A stretch of DNA of 52,354 nucleotides, taken from the NCBI GenBank assembly GCA_964626885.1, contig CAZVJA010000010.1, forward strand, positions 1 to 52,354, given 5' to 3'. The DNA comes from CAZVJA01 sp964626885. GTDB taxonomy: Bacteria > Planctomycetota > Planctomycetia > Planctomycetales > Planctomycetaceae. This document shows positions 26,754-33,361 of the stretch, piece after piece (the stretch's first letter is position 1; every line of letters begins with the position of its first letter). The notes beneath the pieces are model-generated. The model made no database searches and was not told the DNA's origin. It saw only the letters and a program-made list of their open reading frames with translations. The position numbers and the translations under genes were made by a program.

Positions 26754-26827
26754 GGCACGGTACGCCAACCGGACGAGCGGCCAGTTTCAAAACCTGGTGT
26801 TTGGGGGTTCGAATCCCTCCCGTGCCA
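26754..26827 (+). tRNA. tRNA-Leu(CAA), short variable loop
   Basis: Perfect acceptor GGCACGG/CCGTGCC. Anticodon stem CCAGT/CCTGG has a mismatch at 31-39; loop TTCAAAA gives CAA. Variable region of five bases. D arm nearly identical to tRNA-Leu(UAA), so the two share an origin. Confidence 0.84.
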
Positions 26828-26837
26828 CATGAAATCT

Positions 26838-26919
26838 GCGTCGGCTGGGCATTGGCGAGCCCAGGTGGCCGTAACCCACCCGCTCCCGAGCTGTGGCGGT
26901 TCAACTCCGTCCCGACGCA
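26838..26919 (+). tRNA. tRNA-Tyr(GUA) with C33
   Basis: Class II, variable arm of about 14 bases. Perfect acceptor GCGTCGG/CCGACGC, D stem GGGC/GCCC, anticodon arm GGTGG/CCACC with loop CCGTAAC: GUA but C33. Discriminator A. Position 8 is C. Confidence 0.8.
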
Positions 26920-27047
26920 CTTGCTGGTAAGAGGGAGGACAGAAACAGAAGGAGGAAGACAGAGGACAGAATACAGATGTCGGACGTGAATGATTGCGTG
27001 CGACGGCAACATGCTACGGACAACCGTCGCTCCGTCCTCCTCTTCAT

Positions 27048-27116
27048 CGCAGGTGGGCCAGTGTCCAGCCGGGGCTCATAACCCCAGCCTGCCGGGTGCG
27101 ACTCCCGGACCTGCTA
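27048..27116 (+). tRNA. Degenerate tRNA-Met-like(CAU)
   Basis: Anticodon stem GGGG/CCCC with loop CTCATAA. T arm CCGGG/CCCGG with loop TGCGACT (G55). Acceptor CGCAGGT/ACCTGCT pairs except C1-U72. The D arm is short (GGC/GCC). GGG/CCC pairs and the open 1-72 pair recall initiator tRNA, but Met or lysidine-Ile identity cannot be decided. Confidence 0.65.
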
Positions 27117-27167
27117 TCAGGCTTCAGGTGGCCAGACTTCAGGGAGTCAGGCGATCGAGAAGCCTTT

Positions 27168-27186
27168 GCATTAGACATTCGTCATT
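27168..27186 (+). repeat. 19-nt array repeat, copy 2
   Basis: Identical to 25947-25965. Lies between tRNA-Met-like and tRNA-Leu(GAG). A related ATTCGTCATT-rich stretch is at 27701-27725. Confidence 0.8.
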
Positions 27187-27208
27187 CGGATTTCGTGCTT
27201 TTGATGTT

Positions 27209-27284
27209 GGCCGGGTACGCAATCTGGTAAAGCGGCGAGGTCGAGAGTCTCGTGATTCTGTGGGTTCGACTCCCACCCTGGTCA
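27209..27284 (+). tRNA. tRNA-Leu(GAG), C33 and short variable loop
   Basis: Acceptor GGCCGGG/CCTGGTC (two G-U), D stem CGC/GCG, anticodon stem CGAGG/TCTCG with loop TCGAGAG: GAG with C33. T arm GTGGG/CCCAC. Variable region of seven bases. Confidence 0.75.
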
Positions 27285-27308
27285 CTGCCTTGTTGATTTG
27301 GCGAAAGG

Positions 27309-27380
27309 GGTTCCGTGGTCCAACGGCGACGACACCAGCGCGACATGCTGGAGACGATGGTTCAATTCCATCCGGAATCA
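27309..27380 (+). tRNA. tRNA-Val(GAC) with C33
   Basis: Acceptor GGTTCCG/CGGAATC, anticodon arm CCAGC/GCTGG with loop GCGACAT: GAC with C33. T arm GATGG/CCATC with loop TTCAATT. Its paralogue tRNA-Val(CAC) keeps U33, so the change is recent or selected. Confidence 0.8.
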
Positions 27381-27393
27381 CTCGAAGAGTTAC

Positions 27394-27479
27394 GGAAGGG
27401 AGCCGGATACGGGTAGCCGGGCCGGTTTGCTAAACCGTGCGGCCAATCGGTCGTGTGAGTTCGAATCTCATCCCTTCCG
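27394..27479 (+). tRNA. tRNA-Ser(GCU)
   Basis: Class II with a long variable arm. Perfect acceptor GGAAGGG/CCCTTCC, anticodon loop TTGCTAA, T arm GTGAG/CTCAT. Discriminator G. Confidence 0.9.
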
Positions 27480-27593
27480 CTTTTGACGGTGGAGTGATCG
27501 TCTGTAGGAGCAATTGCCGGGGCACGCTTCGCTTTGCCTCGGCCACCCGCTGCCGTGGAGGAAATGCGTCATCTCGAACAAAAAGTGGAACCG

Positions 27594-27666
27594 GGCCTGA
27601 TGGTGAAACGGAAGATCATCTCTCGCTTCTAACGAGAGGTTCCAGGTTCGAATCCTGGTCGGGCCG
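27594..27666 (+). tRNA. tRNA-Arg(UCU)
   Basis: Acceptor GGCCTGA/TCGGGCC, perfect anticodon arm TCTCG/CGAGA with loop CTTCTAA, T arm CCAGG/CCTGG. Discriminator G. Confidence 0.92.
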
Positions 27667-27740
27667 CTTAATTTGTGACTGCAAGGAGACCTTTTCTGGA
27701 ATTCGTCATTCGTGCTTCGTCATTAGGAAATTCCTTTGAC

Positions 27741-27814
27741 GGTGTCCGTGGTGTATGCGGTAGGCATACCTGCCTGTGAAGCAGGAGGTAAGGGTTCAAC
27801 TCCCTTCGGACACC
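27741..27814 (+). tRNA. tRNA-His(GUG)
   Basis: Acceptor GTGTCCG/CGGACAC with an extra G at -1 facing C73, the histidine hallmark. Anticodon arm CCTGC/GCAGG with loop CTGTGAA, T arm AAGGG/CCCTT. Confidence 0.93.
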
Positions 27815-27824
27815 CTTCGCTAGA

Positions 27825-27842
27825 AATGACGAATGTCTAATG
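27825..27842 (-). repeat. 18-nt array repeat, inverted copy
   Basis: Reverse complement of 18 bases of the repeat at 25947 and 27168. Lies between tRNA-His and the HNH gene. Confidence 0.8.
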
Positions 27843-27878
27843 TCGAATGACAAATGGAAAGCGTGAAGGAGGCAAAGT

Positions 27879-28475
27879 ATGGTGAGTGCAGCACTCGCAC
27901 GGCCGACGTTGATGCTCAACCGGAACTGGCAGCCGGTGGGGGTCGCGACGGTGGCCCGCGCGCTGGTGAAGGTCTGGAACGACACGGCGCGGATCGTCGA
28001 CCCGATTGACTATTGCCAGTACACCTGGGACGACTGGTCGCGGCTGCGCCCGAGCGGCGACGAGCCGTTCATCCAGGCACTGCAGTTTCGGCTGCGCGTG
28101 CCGGAAGTGATCGCGCTGACGAAGTACGATCGCGTCCCGGCCAACGCGGTGACGTTCAGCCGGCGAAACGTGTTCAAGCGTGACCGGTTCACGTGCCAGT
28201 ACTGCGGTGGGCAGCCGGGGAGCGATGAATTGACGATCGACCACGTCCTTCCGCGGTCGCAGGGTGGGGTTTCGACCTGGGACAACTGTGTCCTGGCCTG
28301 CCTCAACTGCAATGCACGGAAGGCCGACCGGACGCCGGATCAGGCCCACATGCCGCTGCGGCGGCGGCCGGTGCGTCCGGCATGGCGGCCGATGTACGCG
28401 GCTCACGGTGCCCGCATCGACAGTTGGTCGAAGTTTGTGAGTGAGGCGTACTGGACGGTTCAGCTGGAAGAGTAA
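27879..28475 (+). CDS. HNH endonuclease within the tRNA array
   Basis: A 198-residue HNH (McrA-like) nuclease. Zinc-binding C106-x-x-C109 and C141-x-x-C144 flank the core IDHVLPRSQGG with D121-H122, and N136 in TWDNCVLAC completes the H-N-H site. The N-terminal 90 residues form a conserved LNRNWQPVGVATVARAL module seen in stand-alone HNH proteins. AAGGAGG precedes ATG at good spacing. It is co-directional with and embedded in the tRNA genes, so it may be co-transcribed with them. Possible roles: homing or mobility of the array, or defence. Target unknown. Confidence 0.9.
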   Translation: MVSAALARPTLMLNRNWQPVGVATVARALVKVWNDTARIVDPIDYCQYTWDDWSRLRPSGDEPFIQALQFRLRVPEVIALTKYDRVPANAVTFSRRNVFKRDRFTCQYCGGQPGSDELTIDHVLPRSQGGVSTWDNCVLACLNCNARKADRTPDQAHMPLRRRPVRPAWRPMYAAHGARIDSWSKFVSEAYWTVQLEE

Positions 28476-28514
28476 GTCCCGCTGCTCATGAGGTATTCCA
28501 TGAGCAGCGCTTTC

Positions 28515-28584
28515 ACGAGCGTGCTCCTGGGAGAGCAGTCAGCCTCCAAAACTGACGTATGGGGTTCGAATCCTCACGCTCGTG
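28515..28584 (+). tRNA. tRNA-Trp(CCA)
   Basis: Perfect acceptor ACGAGCG/CGCTCGT with G73, both Trp features. D stem CTC/GAG. The anticodon stem GTCAG/CTGAC encloses nine bases, CCTCCAAAA, best read as a C31-A39 mismatch plus loop CTCCAAA with anticodon CCA. Confidence 0.82.
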
Positions 28585-28605
28585 CTGCGGCCTCGGCCGC
28601 ACACT

Positions 28606-28678
28606 GCCGACGTGGCTGACTGAGAAAAGCGCCGGTTTTGTAAACCGGATGATGCTGGTGCGAATCCAGTCGTCGGCT
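28606..28678 (+). tRNA. tRNA-Thr(UGU) with G55
   Basis: Perfect acceptor GCCGACG/CGTCGGC, anticodon arm CCGGT/ACCGG with loop TTTGTAA, T arm GCTGG/CCAGT with loop TGCGAAT, lacking U55. Discriminator U is unusual for Thr. Confidence 0.82.
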
Positions 28679-28692
28679 CTGAGAAGAGAATT

Positions 28693-28763
28693 GCCCTGCG
28701 AGTGTGACGGAAGCATCACAGTCTTCGAAGCTGTGGGACGGGGTTCGACTCCTCGGTGGGGTA
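28693..28763 (+). tRNA. tRNA-Arg(UCG)
   Basis: Acceptor GCCCTGC/GTGGGGT contains three G-U pairs. Anticodon arm ACAGT/GCTGT with loop CTTCGAA, T arm CGGGG/CCTCG. Position 8 is G. Discriminator A. Confidence 0.8.
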
Positions 28764-28816
28764 CTTCGGAAATGGAAGACAAAGCGGCGGCGGAATTGAA
28801 AGCATGCCGCATTGAC

Positions 28817-28888
28817 AGCCCGTGAGTGTGCGGGATCGCACGACAGCCTGCGATGCTGTTAGACCAGGTTCGACTCCTGGACGGGCTA
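28817..28888 (+). tRNA. tRNA-Arg(GCG)
   Basis: Perfect acceptor AGCCCGT/ACGGGCT, anticodon arm ACAGC/GCTGT with loop CTGCGAT, T arm CCAGG/CCTGG. Bacteria normally read CGC/CGU with an inosine (ACG) tRNA, so GCG is rare. Discriminator A. Confidence 0.85.
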
Positions 28889-28890
28889 CT

Positions 28891-28954
28891 GCACGAACTT
28901 GCTACCGCCCTGCGCTCGGCTGACTCAATGTCAGCCGTGCTCGGTTGCTCGTGC
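28891..28954. repeat. Long hairpin in spacer
   Basis: Outer arms GCACGA/TCGTGC and a perfect 8-bp inner stem CGGCTGAC/GTCAGCCG (28917-28924 and 28930-28937) with loop TCAAT. Could be an RNA-processing or termination signal between tRNA-Arg and tRNA-Cys. Confidence 0.55.
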
Positions 28955-28984
28955 GATTCGTGGCGAGGACATTTGAGAATCATT

Positions 28985-29056
28985 GACGCTGGAGCCGGAT
29001 GGTTAGGCGGTTGCCTGCAAAGCAACTTCAAGTGGGTTCGACTCCCACCGGCGTCT
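28985..29056 (+). tRNA. tRNA-Cys(GCA)
   Basis: Acceptor GACGCTG/CGGCGTC, anticodon arm GTTGC/GCAAC with loop CTGCAAA, T arm GTGGG/CCCAC. U73 as required by CysRS. Position 8 is G. Confidence 0.9.
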
Positions 29057-29221
29057 CTTAACAACATGGGCTGTGGTCCGCGAACAGTTTATTTCGCAGG
29101 AGCAAAGCCGATGTCAGGCGTACGTCTTGATTTCGCTTTGCCAGCGGCGCACCGGCCGTGAGCCCACGTTCGGCAGTTGGCCAGGTGTGTTCCGTGTATG
29201 GGTTCTGACTGGCGGAATCAT

Positions 29222-29293
29222 GATGGTGTAGCTCAATGGCAGAGCAACAGGCTGAAGACCTGTCGGTTGCGGGTTCGAATCCCGTCACTGTAA
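29222..29293 (+). tRNA. tRNA-Phe(GAA), 1-72 mismatch
   Basis: D stem GCTC/GAGC, anticodon arm ACAGG/CCTGT with loop CTGAAGA, T arm GCGGG/CCCGT. Acceptor GATGGTG/CACTGTA pairs weakly with G1 opposite A72. Discriminator A. Last tRNA of the array. Confidence 0.86.
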
Positions 29294-29791
29294 CCCCGGA
29301 CGGGACGCAAAAGCGTCCCACCATCGGCCCGAGGGAGGCGGGCGTGTGTTTCGGTCTGCCGTCGCGTTGAGTCAGTTGTTCGGTCTCCGGACTTCGACAA
29401 GCGTCTCACCGAAAGGGAGACGCGCGGCGAACCGGTGGTCGTGCGGCGACTCGGCGAGACGGCAACATGACGGCGTGCCTTGCAGTGCGCGGATACCGCC
29501 GTCACGCGTCTCGGACAAGCGGCAGCCGCCGCCGGCCGGTGAGCGGGGTGATCTTGCATCATCCCGCAACCTGGTCGGAACACGCTGCCGCACGTCCGCG
29601 GAATCGTGGCGGCTTAAACGCACTCCGCATGTCCACATGCGACCGGTGCGCGTTCTGCATCCCGAGGGCTTTTTCAAATTCCAGAAAGTGATGCCGCCCC
29701 GCGAACTTTTCGCGAGTCGCAGCCATCCAATGAAAATACGCAACGCCGCGGCTGACTGCCCGCGGCGGGCATTGTCGAGAAGGAGAGAGAA
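29294..29791. other. Non-coding region between array and SPFH gene
   Basis: About 500 bases, G+C-rich, with no credible protein gene. Hairpins: GGGACGC/GCGTCCC (listed separately), GCGTCTC/GAGACGC near 29401-29424, and a 10-bp stem GCGGGGTGAT/ATCATCCCGC at 29543-29567. It may be a long leader of the SPFH gene. Confidence 0.5.
29302..29319 (+). terminator. Stem-loop ending the tRNA array
   Basis: Perfect 7-bp stem GGGACGC/GCGTCCC with an AAAA loop, eight bases after tRNA-Phe. No T run, so it may be a processing or weak termination signal. Confidence 0.5.
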
Positions 29792-30898
29792 ATGATCCTG
29801 TTCAAGCGCATCAAGATCCGCAGCGACGAAGTCGGTCTGTACTTCCGCGACCGCGAATTTCGCGGCTTGCTGAGCACGGGTGTGCACTGGTTGTTCGATC
29901 CGCTCCACAAGGTGAAAGTCGAAGCGGCATCGCTGCGCAATCCGTGGTTGATGCATGAGAAGCTCGACGTCATCGTGAAGTCGGGAGCGCTCGAAGGCCG
30001 CGCCGTCGTGCTCGACCTCAAGGACTACGAACGCGCGCTCGTCTGGATTGACGGACGTTTCAGCCATGTACTGCCGCGCGGCCAGTACGCCTACTGGACG
30101 TCGCACCGCGAGGTGGCAGTCGAGGTTATTGATGCGCGGAAAATCCGTTTCGATCACCGTGACTTGGCGGTCATCGTCCGCTCGCAGGGATCGGACCGCG
30201 TGCTCGAAGTGATCGGTGTCGAAGCCGGCCATGCAGGCATTGTGTTCCTTGACGGCGAATACGCCGAGACGCTGCTGCCGGGACGTTACGCGTTCTGGAA
30301 GAACATCTCGCAGGTCAAGGTCGTTCCGGTCGACCTGCGCGAGTCGCTGCTCGACGTCGCCGGCCAGGAAATCATGACGGCCGACAAGGTCACGCTGCGC
30401 CTCAACGCAGTGGTGACGTATCGTGTCGTCGACCCCCGGCTGGCGGTGAGCGTGGTGGATGATCCGCGGCAGGCACTGTACCGTGAGGTGCAGTTTGCGC
30501 TGCGGACGGCCATCGGCGCACGCGACCTCGACGCGTTCCTGGCGGACAAGGACGCTATCGCCCAGGAAATGGAAGAGGTCTTTCGCCGACGGGCCAAGCA
30601 GCTCGGCGTGGAACTCGTCTCGGTCGGAATCCGCGACGTGATCCTGCCGGGGGACATGAAGGATTTGATGAACAAGGTGACGGAAGCCAAGAAGGCGGCC
30701 GAGGCCAACCTGATTGTGCGCCGCGAGGAGACGGCCGCAATGCGCAGTCAGTCGAACACGGCCAAGCTGCTCGAAGGGAACCCGACCCTGATGCGTCTCA
30801 AGGAACTGGAGGTCCTGGAGAAGATCGCGTCGGCCGGCAAGCTGAACGTGGTCGTCGGCGAAAAGGGATTGGCCGACCGCATTGTCAACCTGGTCTGA
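29792..30898 (+). CDS. Slipin/SPFH (stomatin-like) protein
   Basis: A 368-residue SPFH-domain protein. The band-7 region spans about residues 140-300, with VDLRESLLDVAGQEIMTADKV, LNAVVTYRVVDP, ALRTAIGARDLDAFLADKD and GVELVSVGIRDVILPGDM motif blocks. Unlike many slipins, there is no clear N-terminal membrane segment. An N-terminal duplicate-like module (residues 1-130) shares the EVGLYFRDREFRG...LPRGQYAYW pattern with residues 145-170 (GIVFLDGEYAETLLPGRYAFW). SPFH proteins form membrane microdomain scaffolds. AAGGAGAGAG precedes the ATG. A strong terminator follows. Confidence 0.85.
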   Translation: MILFKRIKIRSDEVGLYFRDREFRGLLSTGVHWLFDPLHKVKVEAASLRNPWLMHEKLDVIVKSGALEGRAVVLDLKDYERALVWIDGRFSHVLPRGQYAYWTSHREVAVEVIDARKIRFDHRDLAVIVRSQGSDRVLEVIGVEAGHAGIVFLDGEYAETLLPGRYAFWKNISQVKVVPVDLRESLLDVAGQEIMTADKVTLRLNAVVTYRVVDPRLAVSVVDDPRQALYREVQFALRTAIGARDLDAFLADKDAIAQEMEEVFRRRAKQLGVELVSVGIRDVILPGDMKDLMNKVTEAKKAAEANLIVRREETAAMRSQSNTAKLLEGNPTLMRLKELEVLEKIASAGKLNVVVGEKGLADRIVNLV

Positions 30899-30901
30899 TG
30901 T

Positions 30902-30941
30902 GCCGTCGCCGGTTTGTGGGAACGAACCGGCGGCGGTTTTT
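30902..30941 (+). terminator. Intrinsic terminator after SPFH gene
   Basis: A 13-bp stem (arms around CGCCGGTT and AACCGGCG) with a 6-8 base loop, followed by five T. Clear rho-independent terminator. Confidence 0.85.
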
Positions 30942-31201
30942 CCGTTCAATGGGTTGCCCGATGGTCAATTTCTGTTAGACATCGCCCGGACGTTTTTCGG
31001 AGTGTCTCTGTCCATCTCCTTCATGTCGTGACTCTGGCTAAGTTTCGCTCATCCGGGACCGGAAACTTGATTAGCAACCTGTGATTGAGCAACAATCGGC
31101 CTTGTCGCGGCCGTGGCGAGGAATTTGCGAGATGCCGCTGCAGGACGCGCAACAGATTGTTGCCAGTTCTACCGTGCAATTCCCAGATGGGGGCGTTCAT
31201 C
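30942..31201. other. Intergenic region upstream of sulfatase
   Basis: About 260 bases after the terminator. The sulfatase frame opens at 31085 but its first part looks non-coding. Promoter presumably here; none assigned. Confidence 0.45.
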
Positions 31202-32683
31202 ATGATTGGTTCGGATCGTGCAAATACGCGTCTCCAGCTGCGGCGCGGGTTGGCCGCACTCACTGTGCTTCTCGGCCTGTGGGCCTGTCTGACATTTTGG
31301 GGGAAATCCGCGTCAGGCGCGGAAAATAAAAGCTCCGCACAAAACGAGCAACGTCCGAACATTGTCCTCATCTTTGCCGACGATCTCGGCTACGGAGATC
31401 TGGCCTGCTTTGGTTCTCCCAATTTGAAGACGCCGAATCTCGACCGGATGGCGGCCGAAGGGCGGCGATTCACCAGCTTTTATGTCGCTCAAGCAGTTTG
31501 TTCGGCTTCACGGGCGGCCCTGCTAACCGGTTGCTATCCCAACCGGATTGGCATCGCCGGAGCTCTCGGCCCCAGCGCGACGCACGGCATCAATGAGCAG
31601 GAGACCACCATTGCCGAAGTGCTCAAGTCGCGCGGCTATGCAACCGCGATCTACGGCAAATGGCACCTGGGACATCATCCAAAATTCCTTCCCACACGAC
31701 ACGGCTTCGACGAATATTTTGGATTGCCATATTCAAACGACATGTGGCCCAAGCACCCCTCTGCGGGAGACAAGTACCCTCCACTGCCTCTGATTGACGG
31801 TGAAAAGGTCGCCGAACTCAACCCCGATCAATCACAACTGACGACCAGGTACACCGAGCATGCGGTCCGTTTCATCGAGCGAAACCACGACAAGCCGTTC
31901 TTTCTTTACGTTCCGCACAGCATGCCACACGTGCCGATCTTCGTGAGTGAGAAGAACGATGGAAAATCCGGACAGGGGCTGTTCGGAGATGTCATCCATG
32001 AAATCGACTGGTCTGTCGGCGAGATCCTCGCAGCGCTGAAGCGGCACAACATTGACGACAACACGCTTGCCATCTTCACGTCCGACAACGGCCCGTGGCT
32101 CTCTTATGGGAACCATGCCGGCTCGGCCGGACCGTTCCGTGAAGGAAAAGGAACGACTTGGGACGGAGGTGTGCGGGAACCCTGCATCATGCGCTGGCCG
32201 GGGCACATTCCACCTGGTAGCGCGACGAATGAGATGGCGGCGACCGTCGATCTGTTGCCGACGCTGGCCAGGATCGCCGGGGCCGATGTCCCATCCGATC
32301 GCATTCTTGACGGGGTTGACATTCGTCCGCTGCTCTTCGCCGAAGCAGGAGTAAAGCCGCGCGAGTCCTATTATTTTTATTGGGGTGATCACTTGCAGGC
32401 GGTTCGTAAAGGAAAGTGGAAACTGCATTTCCCTCACGAGTACCGCAGCCTGAATGGCCAATTGGGCGGGCGAGACGGTCAGCCGGCTTCTTATGTGCAG
32501 CTCAAAACAGGTTTGGCGCTTTACGATCTGGAATCGGACGTTGGCGAGACGAAGAATGTCGCTGCCGACCACCCAGAAGTTGTGGCTGACTTGAAATCAC
32601 TTGCTGAGCAGGCGCGCGAAGATCTGGGAGATTCCGCCACGAAGCGGCACGGAAAGAACATCCGAACCGCGGGGAAGCTTTGA
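31202..32683 (+). CDS. Secreted sulfatase (CSASR active site)
   Basis: A 493-residue type I sulfatase. A signal or membrane segment lies at about residues 16-33, and metal ligands FADDLGYGD (D60, D61) follow. The formylglycine site is CSASR at 100-104, and GKWHLG (about 148-153), SDNGP and GGVREP blocks are present. The motif has Ala in place of the Pro of CxPSR, which formylglycine-generating or anSME-type maturases may still accept. It hydrolyses sulfate esters, probably of marine or host polysaccharides. ATG at 31202 is chosen because it is just before the signal sequence; 31187 is also possible. Confidence 0.9.
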   Translation: MIGSDRANTRLQLRRGLAALTVLLGLWACLTFWGKSASGAENKSSAQNEQRPNIVLIFADDLGYGDLACFGSPNLKTPNLDRMAAEGRRFTSFYVAQAVCSASRAALLTGCYPNRIGIAGALGPSATHGINEQETTIAEVLKSRGYATAIYGKWHLGHHPKFLPTRHGFDEYFGLPYSNDMWPKHPSAGDKYPPLPLIDGEKVAELNPDQSQLTTRYTEHAVRFIERNHDKPFFLYVPHSMPHVPIFVSEKNDGKSGQGLFGDVIHEIDWSVGEILAALKRHNIDDNTLAIFTSDNGPWLSYGNHAGSAGPFREGKGTTWDGGVREPCIMRWPGHIPPGSATNEMAATVDLLPTLARIAGADVPSDRILDGVDIRPLLFAEAGVKPRESYYFYWGDHLQAVRKGKWKLHFPHEYRSLNGQLGGRDGQPASYVQLKTGLALYDLESDVGETKNVAADHPEVVADLKSLAEQAREDLGDSATKRHGKNIRTAGKL

Positions 32684-32776
32684 CGAGCAATTGAAACTGT
32701 GGACTCGCGGGATCGCAGCGCAGTTACGTTTAGCAGTCCGAGTTCAGCGCTTGATGGCCCTGCCGCGGAATGTCGC

Positions 32777-33031
32777 TTAATTCGAGCCTGCGGGCTGGAT
32801 ATTGATCCGGCGCCCTTCGCGGTCGAAAAAGACGGTCCCCTCGACGAGTGCGAACAGCGTATAGTCGCTTCCCATGCCGACGTTGCGGCCAGGATGCCAC
32901 TTCGTTCCACACTGGCGAATCAGAATATTCCCAGGAACGACCTGCTCCCCACCGAACTTTTTGACTCCGAGTCGTTGAGATTGAGACTCCCGCCCGTTTC
33001 GGCTGGAGCCTTGTCCTTTCTTATGGGCCAT
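32777..33031 (-). CDS. rpmA: 50S ribosomal protein L27
   Basis: An 84-residue protein starting MAHKKGQGSSRNGRESQSQR, the invariant L27 N-terminus, with KFGGEQV and GNILIRQCGTKWHPG. L27 lines the peptidyl-transferase centre. Normal length. The usual upstream neighbour rplU (L21) is absent: upstream on this strand is about 330 bases of non-coding DNA shared with divergent rpsD. Confidence 0.97.
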   Translation of the reverse strand: MAHKKGQGSSRNGRESQSQRLGVKKFGGEQVVPGNILIRQCGTKWHPGRNVGMGSDYTLFALVEGTVFFDREGRRINIQPAGSN

Positions 33032-33361
33032 CGCACCAACACCTCAATCACGAAATTCTTGACACTTACTGACCGACTCGGCTCGAGCAACGATGCTGGG
33101 AGAACCGCCAAGAGGGCTATGATGGCGAAAATTCCGGAGGTTTGCAAGGTCCGCCCGTAGGGACGTTTCTGTGACGGCACTGGGACGTCCAGACCTCATG
33201 CTCCCCCCCCATTTTCACGAAATTCATGACTCCCCCTGGACCTCGCTTGCATCGGTCCAAACAGACCGATACATTCGTAGTTTCGTTGCCGGACGGCATA
33301 CCAAAGAGACAGTCAAGTTAGGGCTGAACGTACAGTCCAGAGGGCGGAAGGAAACAGCGGA
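33032..33361. other. Divergent region between rpmA and rpsD
   Basis: No gene seen. It should contain promoters for both ribosomal protein genes and possibly an S4-binding leader for autoregulation of rpsD. GGAAGGA precedes the rpsD start. Confidence 0.5.

Noticed and set aside
25947..27842. CRISPR array
   Set aside because: The 18-19 nt repeats are few, unevenly spaced and in both orientations. No cas genes are present.
23719..29293. Prophage or integrated plasmid carrying the tRNA array
   Set aside because: No integrase, phage structural gene, terminase or replication gene was seen within or beside the array. Only the HNH gene and short palindromes hint at mobility.
29346..29795. 149-codon plus-strand frame before the SPFH gene
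   Set aside because: No motif, no ribosome-binding site, and Arg/Ser/Pro-rich composition. It overlaps the SPFH start.
29372..30949. 525-codon minus-strand frame over the SPFH gene
   Set aside because: It is antisense to the SPFH gene, which has conserved motifs and a good ribosome-binding site. The frame has repetitive His/Arg/Leu composition typical of shadows.
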